This document shows positions 46,805-56,872 of a DNA stretch of 64,000 nucleotides, in pieces (positions within the stretch are counted from its first letter, which is position 1; every line of letters begins with the position of its first letter). Both the position numbers and the translations under genes were made by a program. Source of the stretch: Polyodon spathula (Eukaryota > Chordata > Actinopteri > Acipenseriformes > Polyodontidae); NCBI RefSeq assembly GCF_017654505.1, contig NC_054571.1:4310041-4374040 (forward strand). The letters run 5' to 3'. The notes under the pieces are model-generated. The model saw nothing but the letters and a program-made list of their open reading frames with translations. It did no database searches and was not told where the DNA came from.

Positions 46805-47700
46805 GTTTTAGTTGCAGTCATTGCTTCCACTTTCACACAGGTAATTAGAATGAATTGGGAGTAAGGTTTTCACTGCCAGTTCACTGAGTTGTGGGTATTC
46901 TGTATTGACTTTAATCCAGAAAATTGGTGGAGTACATTTTTGAAATTGTAACTTCAGACCCTCATCACTTGACAGTTACAGCAACTTGTCCTCCAACGAT
47001 GGCAACAAGGAGGTCTCTGTGTATAGAGATGAGAATGGGTCACACACCCATTGCTTTCCTTTCCATGGATCAGAGTTGGAGGGGAAATACTCTTCACATT
47101 TCTGGAGAGTTAATTTTAGATGGGATGAAATAATTTCGCACAGGAGAGTGAGATCGACTTCTCTGTCATCAATAGTCATGAATGCAAAAGACGGGAACAA
47201 AACAATCACGCTCGACTCTTTCTTTACAGACTGAGCTTCTTTTTAAAAGCTGTGATCTTGTCAGCCATTTCAAACACACTGGATACATTTCCCTGCATAG
47301 TGAGATTCAGGTGATTGAAGTGATCAAATACATCTGCCAGATATGAAAGCTTAGGCAGCCATTGCAAATCCTTAATGTTCTGCCAAAGGAGACTTCTTTT
47401 GAGACAGAAAGACTTCAAGTTCACGTCACAGTTCGTACCCTCGGTTTAACACTTTACCACATGACGACCACCGCACTTCAGCGTGTAAAAATAAGTGATG
47501 GTGGTCAGCCCCCATTTCTTCTGGAGATAATTTTTTGGCTGCCAATACCTCTCTATGAATGCAGCAATGTGTTGCTTGAGCAGCCAGTGCAACTTCCCTC
47601 ACTCTTGCAGCTACACCTGAATGTCTGCCTGTCATTGCGGCTGCTCTGTCAGTGCAACTTCCAATGCAGCGGTCCCACTGGAGCCCATTACCTATCACAT
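46805..47700 (-). pseudogene. hAT-type transposase pseudogene (ZBED5/FAM200-like)
   Basis: hAT transposases cut and paste DNA and share an RNase H-like core with a C-terminal dimerisation region. Reading leftwards: CTDRAAAMTGRHSGVAARVR then THCCIHREVLAAKKLSP, a deletion, EEMGADHHHLFLHAEVRWSS, NIKDLQWLPKLSYLADVFDH, LQGNVSSVFEMADKITAFKK, HLKLTLQKCEEYFPSNSDPW KGKQW, and near 46870 FWIKVNTEYPQLSELAVKTL followed by LCESG. The order matches ZBED5/FAM200-type hAT-derived proteins known in vertebrates. Loss of the stretch between KKLSP and EEMG, plus frameshifts, shows it is dead and is a transposon copy, not a domesticated host gene. Confidence 0.82.
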
Positions 47701-47868
47701 GCTCATTATTCCAATGCAACAGTCCCACTGGAGCCCACGTCCTGTCACATACTTGTGATTCCAAAGCAGAGGTCCCACTGGAGAAGACATCCTGTCATAT
47801 ACTAGTGATTCCAATGCAGTGGTCCCACTGGAGCCCACGTCCTGTCACATACTCAAGTACAGTTCTAA
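47655..47868. repeat. ~53-base minisatellite derived from hAT coding sequence
   Basis: Four units of CCAATGCAGTGGTCCCACTG GAGCCCACGTCCTGTCACAT ACTxGTGATT-type sequence. The leftmost unit joins the hAT pseudogene: on minus the unit includes codons for LQWDRCIG, which directly precede CTDRAAAM. Confidence 0.85.
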
Positions 47869-47899
47869 TTTAAGACTGCTTGCAAGTACTAAAAGATAT

Positions 47900-48159
47900 G
47901 GCTAAGTTGTTGTTTTGTCAAGTTTATTTTGGAAACAGGCTTCACACTCCTATTCTCCTATTCATATTTTCATAATGTATCATCGCACCCTCACAATAAC
48001 TTACACTCGGCAACCTCGGATCCTTAATTTAAAAATAAATTAAAAAAATAGACTGCTATCCTTACTGGGCCATTTCAATTATGCAATTTGCATCATCCCC
48101 CAGGGTAGAGCCTTCATTTCACGTTTCCTCACTACTTTCTTCAGCATCAAGCCAAGAGG
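47900..48159. other. Unassigned stretch
   Basis: No recognised feature. Confidence 0.4.
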
Positions 48160-49165
48160 CTTAGAAAAGCATATCCATGCAATCCAGAATTATTCATTCA
48201 AAACTGGAACAGGCTTTCACTATTCTTCGGAGATTACATCTCAGCCCCCCATGACGCATTCCTTTTCACAGACGCCTCATTTCTAAGATTCAGGAGTTTT
48301 ACGAATCACCAGATTCCGCAGGCTCATCGCAGCTGCAGTCCATTTACAGGTGTTCCAGGCACACGGTTGTCTTGCACCCCAGGTTGTAACTGCTTTTAGT
48401 CTTCTGTGCTCAAAATTAAACTCAATCAAGACTGGATCCTTGCTTTCATCGCACACGCAAGAGACTTTCTCCATCTGGCTCTAGGCACAATCAAATCATA
48501 CATTAGTGGGTTCCAGTATCACTATCACTTTATTGGCAGTTTTCTCCCGCTATCTTGCTGCCTATCCCAACAGTCTGTCTCACACTGCAAGGAATCAAGC
48601 ATAGGCTGAGTACAATTTAGCATCAGCAATTGCATCCAGTTCTCATTCTGCCTCTACCATTAGGCACCACACTCTCTCTAAACATTCGAAAGCAAATGGA
48701 GATATCCATTTCCTCTAACTGGAAACATAGTTCAGGTCTTTTACCAAATAAATAATCAACGGTAAAGATATCAATGTTACACCCAAGTCACGTGACATTA
48801 AGTTCCACACCGCCATCAAGAGCCGGATCAATATTTTTTCTACATTATCGAGCTCTGTTAGATACAGGGGTACAGTGTTCTATCAGTGCTAAGACACATT
48901 CTCCGCTAAAGCCGCCACCATCTCAGCAGCAGATAACCATTTTGTCGATCTGCCTTCCCGATTTAGTCATCTTTTAACTGCATTTTCAGCGGTTTGCGAG
49001 CAGAGTTCGCAGTCGTTGGTGCATTCACAGCGCATTCTACCTCCAATCACAATCACGATACAGCATCAGAGCATTTGGGATAAACATTCCAATCACATGG
49101 GGTATTAATCACAATAATCAAATATTCTACCCTGCATCACTTTCTAAAGTCAACGGTTTTACTCA
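48160..49165 (+). pseudogene. Possible tyrosine-recombinase retrotransposon remains (DIRS/Ngaro-like)
   Basis: One frame at 48406-48609 reads WILAFIAHARDFLHLALGTI KSYISGFQYHYHFIG, resembling the N-terminal part of DIRS/Ngaro tyrosine recombinases, and a neighbouring frame gives SVSLTLQGIKHRLSTI, which would follow it. About 300 bases later LPSRFSHLLTAFSAVCEQSS and a lone HSQRI could correspond to the region before the conserved H-x-x-R box. Upstream, PHDAFLFTDAS is reminiscent of an RNase H start. Everything is frameshifted, and no complete catalytic R-H-R-Y set can be shown. Chance similarity is a real alternative. Confidence 0.4.
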
Positions 49166-50687
49166 AATCATAACCTCTAGAGGGCAGTATAACACCACAA
49201 GTGCTATACATTTTAGCAGGTCCTTTTCCACTGCATAAGTCATGTATTTTCAAATCAGGATCAATTTTACTTCAGAAGTTAATATTTTATTCAATATGAG
49301 ACACATGTCAGATATGGAAACCATGTCCTACTATTATCAACGTTTCAATCATTGCACCCTCCTACCCTGCAATGGACAGTACACTCATAGACTCCTCCTA
49401 ATCAAATCAATAGGTTTCACAGCAGCCTCAGTGCAATGCATTCTTCATCCTCTGCCCAATGCCAGCACTATCTTCGGCTCCATCTAAACCTCATTAGCAC
49501 TCAAAATCCAATATTCATATTCAGCAGATCTCTGCACCCTACAGCAGGCCACTGCACGCTACCGATGGCACTCCACCATTCACTAGTACGTATAACTGCT
49601 GCTCCCTCTTCAGATCTGCTTACTCTTGCAGCAGGCAAAAGTTGCTTTAGTTTACTGCTTAACTCTACAACTGTCCTCCTCCAGAGCTTCCAATGCTGCA
49701 GCTTGCCTCCAATACTCGGATAGAGGCAGCCATTTCCACTTGACTTCTTCAGCAATCTAGTTGTATGTCCACTCAGCCTTTCAAATACTACAAACTTTAA
49801 TAGATGGTGAGGTATGAGACTGGAAATCTGTCTTCATTATGAGTTAAGGAGTTCCACTATTAGGAGAATGACTGGAGTTGTGAAACTTAAATCTCTGAAT
49901 GTCAGTTCCAAGCAGACATGATGGTAGCAAACTGCTGATCGATCCCCCATATTAACTAACACATAGGATAGTCTCGCCACTATCGTCTCCAGAACTGGCT
50001 TCCTTCCCAATCATTTTGGATCGAGCAGCTACTTCCGCAGCCCGAGCCAACATCGATCTCTGTCCAGTCGAGGAGCATAGGGTGCAGCTTCTCTGCAGCA
50101 GTCGATTCACACATCAGTTCATCCCCTACCGACCTAGCAATAGCCATCAATGACTACCTAGCATGCCCAGAGTGGGGGCTACCTGACCGCCCTGGCCACC
50201 AGAGATTTTCCCCTTCTAGGAAGTTTTTTTTTCCTCTCCACTGAGCTGCAGGTAATCACATAACCATACCACACTAATTTAGCCACACTATTTTAATCTC
50301 TGCACTTTCTCATATATGTTCCTTCCTTTCCCATCTTCTCCAGCTGTTTTTTTTTTATGTTATTCACTGGCGCGATTCTATTGTTTGTCTCATGGTGAGG
50401 GTCATTGCGGGGAGCAGGGGGTCCATCTTTTTGGGGGGAGAGGGGGGGGTAAGTGAGGATTCACTCCCCCGACCTCAGGTTGCTACGATACCTTGACCTC
50501 GCTCTAGGAAGGTTCTCACCGAGTGAGTTAGAGTGGACCCCCGGCCACACTCGTCTTTCTCAGCTCATGCGTTTTACTACCTCACCATGTGAGGCGCTGT
50601 CCTTCCTTTGCTAGGGACGTGGCCTGCTTTATGCTCTCAGTGCCCAGTCCCAGACTAACCCTTCTTTTTGTTGTAGATTCCTTGCAG
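49166..50687. other. Unassigned stretch with G-rich patch
   Basis: No gene supported. At 50409-50449 four G-runs (GGGG...GGGGG...GGGGGG...GGGGGGGG) form a possible G-quadruplex motif on the plus strand. CCTCTAGAGGGCAG at 49174-49187 is CTCF-like. Confidence 0.4.
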
Positions 50688-50894
50688 GAGCTTTTTCCTG
50701 GCTTTGGAGGACCGAGCCGAGGAAATCATCAATTTGGAGGATCATGCGAGGGCAACACTAGACCAGTCAAGGAATCCTACAATCGGGGTATTCCTATCGC
50801 CCCGAGAGGTGGCTCTGCTGAGCAGAGCAACCCCTCATATGTTTTCAGATCCACAGGAATGCTGCCTTCAACCAAGTTCCATACTTGGCAAAAG
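50688..50894 (+). other. Exon-like segment with splice-site consensus at both ends
   Basis: A pyrimidine-rich TTCTTTTTGTTGTAGATTCC TTGCAG precedes 50688, and AAAAG|GTGAGC follows 50894. The segment is 207 bases (69 codons) and is open in at least two frames, one reading ALEDRAEEIINLEDHARATL DQS. I recognise no family. It could be an exon of a decayed element or chance. Confidence 0.3.
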
Positions 50895-51389
50895 GTGAGC
50901 TCATCGGGCGGAATCTCTCTCTATCATAATTTAAGAGGGGCCCTATCTGGCCCATCTGAGCCGAGCTACGGGATCGAGCCTCTATCCTTGGCCGAGCATC
51001 ACTCGCTCGGCCTGTCTTACTAACAGCTCATTTCTGCTTCCTTAAAACAATGTATATGACATATTTTGTATAAGAGTATCATAACTTTGTACGGGGGGGA
51101 AAAAAAAGCTTTTGTTCTACAAACGTCAGTAACTAGACTATATTTCCTGTAAAATGAACTTCAGAGTGTGACAGCTAAACGGTTAAGCTAAGACAAGGAG
51201 ACTTCTGTTCAGTTTTCAAGGTGCCTAAATTTACAGGTACATGGATGCTGTTTACAATTACTGTACTTTTAAATATGTTATGATATTTCCGTGACTTCAT
51301 ATTAGTTCAGTAAAATAATAAATGTAGCATAATGCATTCTGTTAACGGTAAAGGCATGTTTTATGTAATGACTGGAAATCACCAATCAA

Positions 51390-52558
51390 CACTAGGAGCC
51401 CCGCGGCGGTCATTTTGATGGTTTTGGGGCTGTGTGTTCATGTACCTTTCTGTCTGTATGTATTAAATATTCTCACAAAGCATGAAACGCGGGAGTGCAG
51501 AAATAAAGGAGATATATTACATTATACCTAAAAGCCCCGGCAGCAGTCACTTTGACCACCACACTGAAAACAATTATACTTTGATGATACAGAACGGTAT
51601 TTTTATTTACCAGTCCACAATGTGTTTAGCTGTAATTAGATCAGTCTTTACGCTCTGCCTGAGTGAATGACTGACAGTCTATTGCTTTTTCAATCAGCCT
51701 TTTGAAAGGCTGGCGCCTGCTTGCCAGCTGCGCTGCTTTGGTCAGTCGATTAGCATCGGGACTAGTGAAAATAAATACCAGAGACCGTGGAGTTTTACAA
51801 CGCAACAAAATATGGAGTTGATGTTTTGGATCAGATGGCACGGAAGTATTCAGTGAAAGCTGGCTCCCGACGGTGGTCTGTTCAGGTGTTTTATTGGACC
51901 TAGCAGCCATCAATTTCTAGGTACTTTACAAAGACTGCACAGAGAAGAATTTACCAAGGAGAGAATATATTTTACAGTTAACACAGGAAATTCAGAAGAA
52001 GCATTTGGAACAGAAGGAGACTGCCAAGCGTGTACCCACAGCTGAAGCTGGCAACCCCGTTGAGAGCCGCAAGAGACGTCAATGCCAGGGTGGCAAGTGC
52101 AATAAAAATAAAACTTTGGACAGCTGTGCCCTGTGCAGAAAAGTGGCATGGAGAATCTCATTATCTGTATTGATTGTGAACAGCCTTAGACTCAAGGTAA
52201 AGGAATACCATTTTGTCAAAAAGAAAAAAGAAAAATAAATTAGACTTTTTTTGTGCTGTGCGCTTCTGTAAAATGTTTTTTCTAAGTTTATTTATATATG
52301 TTTTAGTTTTACAAATCTGTATGTCTGTTCAGATGTTTATTTATTTCCATTTTCTTGTTTTGATTTGTAAAATATATCTTCATATATATAATATGCTTTG
52401 GTTGCTCAGTAAATAATTTTAAAAAAAGAATTACATCCGACTGTTTCTTTATGTTTATGTTTCTCTATTTCTTTATACTAGTTACAGTGTTTTGAATACA
52501 GCTGTCAAAGACTGCTGCGGGGCTTCTAGGTCTGAGTATATCTCCGGTCCTTCTAGTG
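51390..52558 (+). mobile_element. piggyBac relic with C-terminal transposase remains
   Basis: Left end CACTAGGAGCCCCGCGGCGG follows TCAA (a decayed TTAA); right end CCTTCTAGTG precedes TTAA at 52559-52562. The subterminal CTGCTGCGGGGCTTCTAG (52511-52528) is an inverted match to the left end. The interior carries transposase remains on the plus strand. Confidence 0.78.
51778..52195 (+). pseudogene. piggyBac transposase C-terminal pseudogene
   Basis: In the frame starting at 51778 the plus strand reads PETVEFYNATKYGVDVLDQM then ARKYSVKAGSRRWSVQVFYW T and a stop. This matches the piggyBac signature of a YN-K-GVD-LDQM block followed by a tyrosine/arginine-rich segment, and includes the conserved aspartates of GVDVLDQ (51820-51831). 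A frameshift later comes LTQEIQKKHLEQKETAKRVP and a Cys-rich tail (RRQCQGGKCNKNKTLDSCAL CRK, then a shifted ICIDCE) like the piggyBac C-terminal cysteine domain. The N-terminal two-thirds is missing. An unrelated 90-codon frame on the opposite strand is a shadow. Confidence 0.83.
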
Positions 52559-52562
52559 TTAA

Positions 52563-53230
52563 TTGTGTTAACTGTAATACAGTATGCTGCAGTTTTGACA
52601 GACCAAAGCTGACTGAGAAATACCGGAGTTTGGTCTGTGGAAAAGATGGCAAACCTACGAGTACTACTTCCTAAACATGAACATGTTACAATATAGTAAA
52701 TGAACAGATCAAGCTTATTATGGTAGTTTGCAAAATTAGATGAAAACTTTCAATGCAATCGGGATAATACATAATCATAATTTACAACATCTTGTTAATC
52801 GTGTTACTTGTTATAAAAACTGTAACTTTACTGCTATACTACTTGCAAATGCTGTGAATGGAAGTATAAACTTCGTTGTGTGAGTGCTAAGGCGTTTGCA
52901 CTGCAAACTGCATCAAAAGCATGTCTTGGGTTTGATTCTCACACAGGGTTTGTATTGCAAACGTATAAAATTAAATGTGTTTTATGTGTAACAAACACAT
53001 ATTTTTATGTGAAAAAAATGTAGTTGATATGAATGACACTTTCATTGACCATACATACTTTTGCACATATAACTTTAATATGCATATTGTTGGTAGTTTC
53101 TATTGTATGTATTTGTTCCATATTGTTGATCAAATAATATGAAATCTTGATCGAATGTGGACATGTCAATTGCATTATGCTGAATCAATTATTATATTTA
53201 TTTACAAAAAAAAAAAATCAGTTTAATTTA
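52563..53230. other. Unassigned stretch
   Basis: No gene. A decayed tRNA-like stretch with GGGTTTGATTC lies near 52927. Confidence 0.4.
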
Positions 53231-53700
53231 TGTGGCAGATTGCTGCTGAACATGTGCACACCCGGGAGGGGCACTCGTTCTTTCTGATCAGGGTGGGCAC
53301 TCGTTCTTTCTGATCAGGGTGGGCACTCGTTCTTTCTGATCAGGGTGGGCACTCGTTCTTTCTGATCAGGGTGGGCACTCGTTCTTTCTGATCAGCCAGG
53401 CAGAGTACCAGAAGGAAAATATAAACTAGACCACACTACTGTGCCGGGCAGTGAACTTTGTTTTATTAAATATAGGAGGTAAACTATACTTAACAAACAG
53501 CGCAGATCTAGAATACACAGTCAGGGCAAGCGGTCTGCACTGCCCGTTAATTAAAACAATAACTAAACACAGAATTACAATTTAAAACTAAAGGGCAGTG
53601 CAGCTCAATACCTGCACAGAGACGGGGCTCACAAAAAAACAACAGCAATAAAACCAATCCAGCCCGTCTCCAGCACTCCTCTAAAACCCCAATGCCTTTT
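53231..53700 (-). mobile_element. LTR fragment, minus orientation, with internal minisatellite
   Basis: On the minus strand it ends CAGCAATCTGCCACA. An AATAAA signal (plus TTTATT at about 53462) lies upstream in that orientation, as expected for R/U5. The start of the LTR was not found; it may extend beyond 53700. Confidence 0.5.
53269..53398. repeat. 26-base minisatellite, five units, inside the LTR
   Basis: GGGCACTCGTTCTTTCTGAT CAGGGT repeats five times with essentially no divergence; the last unit ends in CAGCCAGG. Confidence 0.95.
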
Positions 53701-54277
53701 AAAATAGTAGTTTAAAAACACATACATGACAAAATGGAAACTATTTTTCAATGCAATTCAATAAAACATGACTTGTACTCCAATGCACACCTTGAATGGA
53801 AAAAAATATATAAGCCTGTAGATTTGCGGTTTGTGTTGTTCATTGCGACCTAATTACATTTTGTAAAATGGCAAAAACTCTAATCAGAAAATAATAAAAT
53901 GAATTTCCTAGGGCCCTAACTGTTAATGTTAATTTGTGATGTTAAAGCTGAAAATGGCGGTGTTTACATGCACAAGTCGTGACAGTTTTCCTCACAATGT
54001 TTTGGTTGTACTTCTCAGGAATTGTGTTTCCATGTTGTGATGATTTAGGATGACAAGTCGGGTTGTGACAATGCAAATTACTGCAGTCATAGTGATTGAG
54101 GGGAGGGGATATTTAAATGCCCCTGTCCGCTACTAATTAGGGAAAGAATGAATATCGTGAGGAGAGCTTGCATGTGTTGCCATGAAGACAAAAACATTTA
54201 CCAAGTTACATGAATTCACATGTTACATGCACATTCTGAATTATGACGCGCATTAGCTACTTGTTTGTCTGGTTACC

Positions 54278-54280
<3 letters not shown>

Positions 54281-54326
<46 letters not shown>

Positions 54327-54363
54327 AAATTTAATATAAACATTTTACTGCTTAAAATTTATA

Positions 54364-54404
<41 letters not shown>
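54281..54404. repeat. (AC)n and (GT)n microsatellites facing each other
   Basis: About 20 AC units at 54281-54321 and about 19 GT units at 54366-54404, separated by a 44-base AT-rich spacer. The two are reverse complements. Confidence 0.95.
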
Positions 54405-54410
<6 letters not shown>

Positions 54411-54438
54411 TTGTGGAATGTCCAAAAGTTACATTTCA

Positions 54439-54610
54439 TTAACACTAGAACCACCTTTTACAATACATGTTTTTTACAATACAAGGTAGGGGAGATTTCA
54501 TCTTGAAGCTAGCCACAGCACTTCAGCAGAAACATTTTGATCAAAAAACAGCAGCAGCTCAGCCTGGATTCTGTGCGGCGAGTGGCACACATGCAACAGA
54601 AATCATATGT
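54439..54610 (+). pseudogene. piggyBac-type end and short transposase fragment
   Basis: TTAA at 54439-54442 is followed by CACTAGAACCACC, like the ends at 2524 and 51390. A short frame then reads GRGDFILKLATALQQKHFDQ KTAAAQP, resembling the RRxFILxLAxxL segment after the piggyBac core. It may be a heavily deleted copy. Similarity is short, so it stays tentative. Confidence 0.45.
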
Positions 54611-54707
54611 TACTGTTACTGTTTGCTGTTCTGCGTGTTTAGTCAAGACTGTAGAGTTGCTTTTCATGTGCATGTAAACCCAGCTAATGTTAGAAATCAT
54701 GTTAATG

Positions 54708-54975
54708 TAATGCTAATAATAATAATAATAAACTTTATATAGCATATTGGACCACCATCACAAAGCACTTTACAAGATACAAGACTAGGGTGTGTGAACT
54801 ATGCATCAGCTGCAGAGTCACTTACAACAACATCTCACCCCAAAGACGCAGCACAAGGAGGTTAGGTGACTTGCTCAGGGTCACACAATGAGTTGGTGGC
54901 TGAGCTTGGATTTGAACTGGAGACCAGCTGGTTGCAAGCCTGTTTCTTTAACCACTGGACCACACAGCCTCCTAT
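54708..54975 (-). mobile_element. tRNA-headed SINE, copy 2
   Basis: On the minus strand the head reads TGTGGTCCAGTGGTTAAAGA with a B box AGTTCAAATCC (plus 54908-54918). The body has CCTGAGCAAGTCACCTAACC TCCTTGTGCTGCG and the tail GTGCTTTGTGATGGTGG...TATATAAAGTTTATTATT. The plus-strand block GTGACTTGCTCAGGGTCACA CAATGAG resembles the central region of MIR-type CORE-SINEs. It is better preserved than copy 1 at 6068. Confidence 0.82.
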
Positions 54976-55792
54976 GAATATAAATGTTATCCCTTTACAA
55001 GAGATTGCTGTTGGCCTTAGACAAATAAATTATACATCATACACTGCACCAGTTGGTGCTGTATCTTTAGGAATGCAGAATGTATCTGACATTTTTTGAA
55101 AAAAATAAATAAATAAATTTAAAAAATAATTATATAGCAATTTGTTACAAGTTTTAACAGTTCTTTCAAAAAACCCAAATAAATTCCTAATTAAAAGGAT
55201 TTTGTCTTTTTCTTTCTTTCTTCAACTTTTTTTTTTTCATTGGGTTCATTAAAGTGAGTAAGAGCTTCATGGGCTGTCTGGAGTCTTCACTTCAGTATAC
55301 AGGTTGCACAACTGATTAAAGATACCCTGGTGAGAACTGATTCTTTGTGGATTATTTGTTAGCTCAAAACTGTATTGATAACTGATAAGCTGCTAAGAAG
55401 TTCTTAAGTAAAGTAGGGGCTGCAAAACTCCTTACTAGTGACTAACAGCTTCCTAATCAGCCCTTTATTGGAAACAAAGTCCAACTCTGGGATAGAGTTA
55501 CCCATGCGTGGTCCACTTTGTTTTGTTGCTTTATTACCAAGATATTAATCATATAGAGCAGCTAGTAGGACTTAATATGGCCAACAACATTTCAGTAGAA
55601 GGCAAGCAAATCCTTTATTAATGTCCGGTGACCTGTTAGTAAGGTATGTTTGAGAATAAGCATAATAAGTACCTAACAAACCCTTATTAGGAGGCTGTAC
55701 ATGATGTATTGTGTGCTAATAATACGGTCACAAATAAGTACATAATAAATGCATAATATGTAATGCCTAAAATAAAGTGTTACCAAATACGG
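54976..55792 (-). repeat. Dispersed repeat V, minus copy
   Basis: Reverse complement of 43505-44370, with shared blocks such as CTGGAGTCTTCACTTCAGTA TACAGG and CTTATTAGGAGGCTGTACAT. It ends CTAAAATAAAGTGTTACC. The SINE at 54708-54975 sits at its left edge. Confidence 0.72.
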
Positions 55793-55803
55793 TATACAGC
55801 TGT

Positions 55804-56035
55804 GGCCAAAAGTTGCATCAGGTAGAATATTAGGATTAAGATATGACTTAAAAAAAAAAAATAAAAACAATGAAAACATCATTTTGATCTTTTATTTAAC
55901 ATCATGTAATCAAATAAACTACATAATGATATCACAAAGGTCTGATGGAATCCATAATAGTGCAGTCTTTCATATTAGATTTCTAAATGTCAAATTTTCA
56001 TCAAGTATATGTAAAACTTCAAAGCAGTGTGTAAT
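55804..56035 (+). mobile_element. Tc1/mariner-type terminal fragment
   Basis: ACAGCTGTGGCCAAAAGTTG CATCAGGTAGAAT is a familiar inverted-repeat start of a fish Tc1 family, and TTTTATTTAACATCATGTAA TCAAA fits its subterminal region. No transposase is present; a CR1 tail begins where it stops. Confidence 0.55.
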
Positions 56036-56545
56036 TCATAAGAACATAAGAAATGTTACAAACGAGAGGAGGCCATTCGGCCCATCTTGCTTGTTTGGTT
56101 GTTAGTAGCTTATTGATCCCAAAATCCCAAAATCTCATCAAGCAGCTTCCTGAAGGATCCCAGGGTGTCGGCTTCAACATTACTGGGGAGTTGGTTCCAG
56201 ACTCCCACAATTCTCTGTGTAAAAAAGTGCCTCCTATTTTCTGTTCTGAATGCCCCTTTATCTAATCTCCATTCGTGACCCCTGGTCCTTGTTTCATTTT
56301 TCAGGACGACAAAGTCCCTTGGGTCGACATTGTCAATACCTTTTAGAATTTTGAATGCTGAATCAGATCACCTCATAGTCGAGTCTGCATATGACATGCC
56401 TTTTAAACCAGGAATAATTCTGGACACTCTTCTGTGCACTCTTTCTAGCGCAACAATATTGTTTTTGTAGCAAGATGACCAGAACTGAACAAAGTATTCT
56501 AGATGAGGTCTTACTAATGCATATGTTAACGTAACATTATTTAGC
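56036..56545 (-). pseudogene. CR1 LINE 3' end, minus strand
   Basis: Plus-strand view begins CATAAGAACATAAGAAATGT and GAGGAGGCCATTCGGCCCAT. On the minus strand the C-terminal RT region reads YALVRPHLEYFVQFWSSCYK NNIVALERVHRRVSRIIPGL and, after a small deletion at about 56382, continues to the C-terminus. A 10-base duplication (CCCAAAATCC region, 56118-56138) and further frameshifts are present. It is a 5'-truncated dead copy. Confidence 0.88.
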
Positions 56546-56720
56546 ATGTACACAAATGCATGTACAGGGCTACTTTGCACAGGCATTATGATGGATCTGG
56601 CTGCTGCAGACTCCTGCTTTATTGCCTTGTACCCAGTGTTGTGTTTTGATAGTATTTCATCACAGCACTGCCATTTCAAACCAAACAGCCGCCCGTTAAC
56701 AGCTGGCTTACCTGTAACAG
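56546..56720 (-). repeat. Dispersed repeat W, minus copy
   Basis: Reverse complement of 46015-46200 (AGTATTTCATCACAGCACTG, AAACCAAACAGC). It lies immediately beside the CR1 truncation point. Unlike the other copy, no piggyBac coding sequence follows. Confidence 0.65.
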
Positions 56721-56744
56721 TAACAATATTTCCACTCCACTTGA

Positions 56745-56872
56745 TAGACTTCAGTCATGTTGCTGAGGCAGATCCTGTTGGATTCTTTAAGACCCAATTT
56801 GACAAAGTTCTGAACCAGGTAAGCTTAGATGGCCCGAGTGGCTTTCGTTGGTAAAATGTCTTCTGTTGTAAT
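56745..56872 (+). pseudogene. Diverged CR1-related 3' end
   Basis: Reads HVAEADPVGFFKTQFDKVLN Q, comparable to VVEADTLGSFKKLLDEILG of the other CR1 copies. TAGATGGCCCGAGTGGCTTT CGTTGGTAAAATGTCTTCTG follows, comparable to the 3' UTR AGATGGGCCGAATGGCCTCC. It appears to be a second, older or different CR1 subfamily. Confidence 0.55.

Noticed and set aside
46805..47700. Domesticated host gene of the ZBED5/FAM200 type
   Set aside because: Frameshifts, an internal deletion and an out-of-frame minisatellite show a dead transposon copy.
52877..52943. Possible tRNA gene with GTGTGAG/CTCACAC ends and GGGTTTGATTC
   Set aside because: The end pairing overlaps the would-be T arm and no anticodon stem forms, so it is at best a tRNA-like relic.
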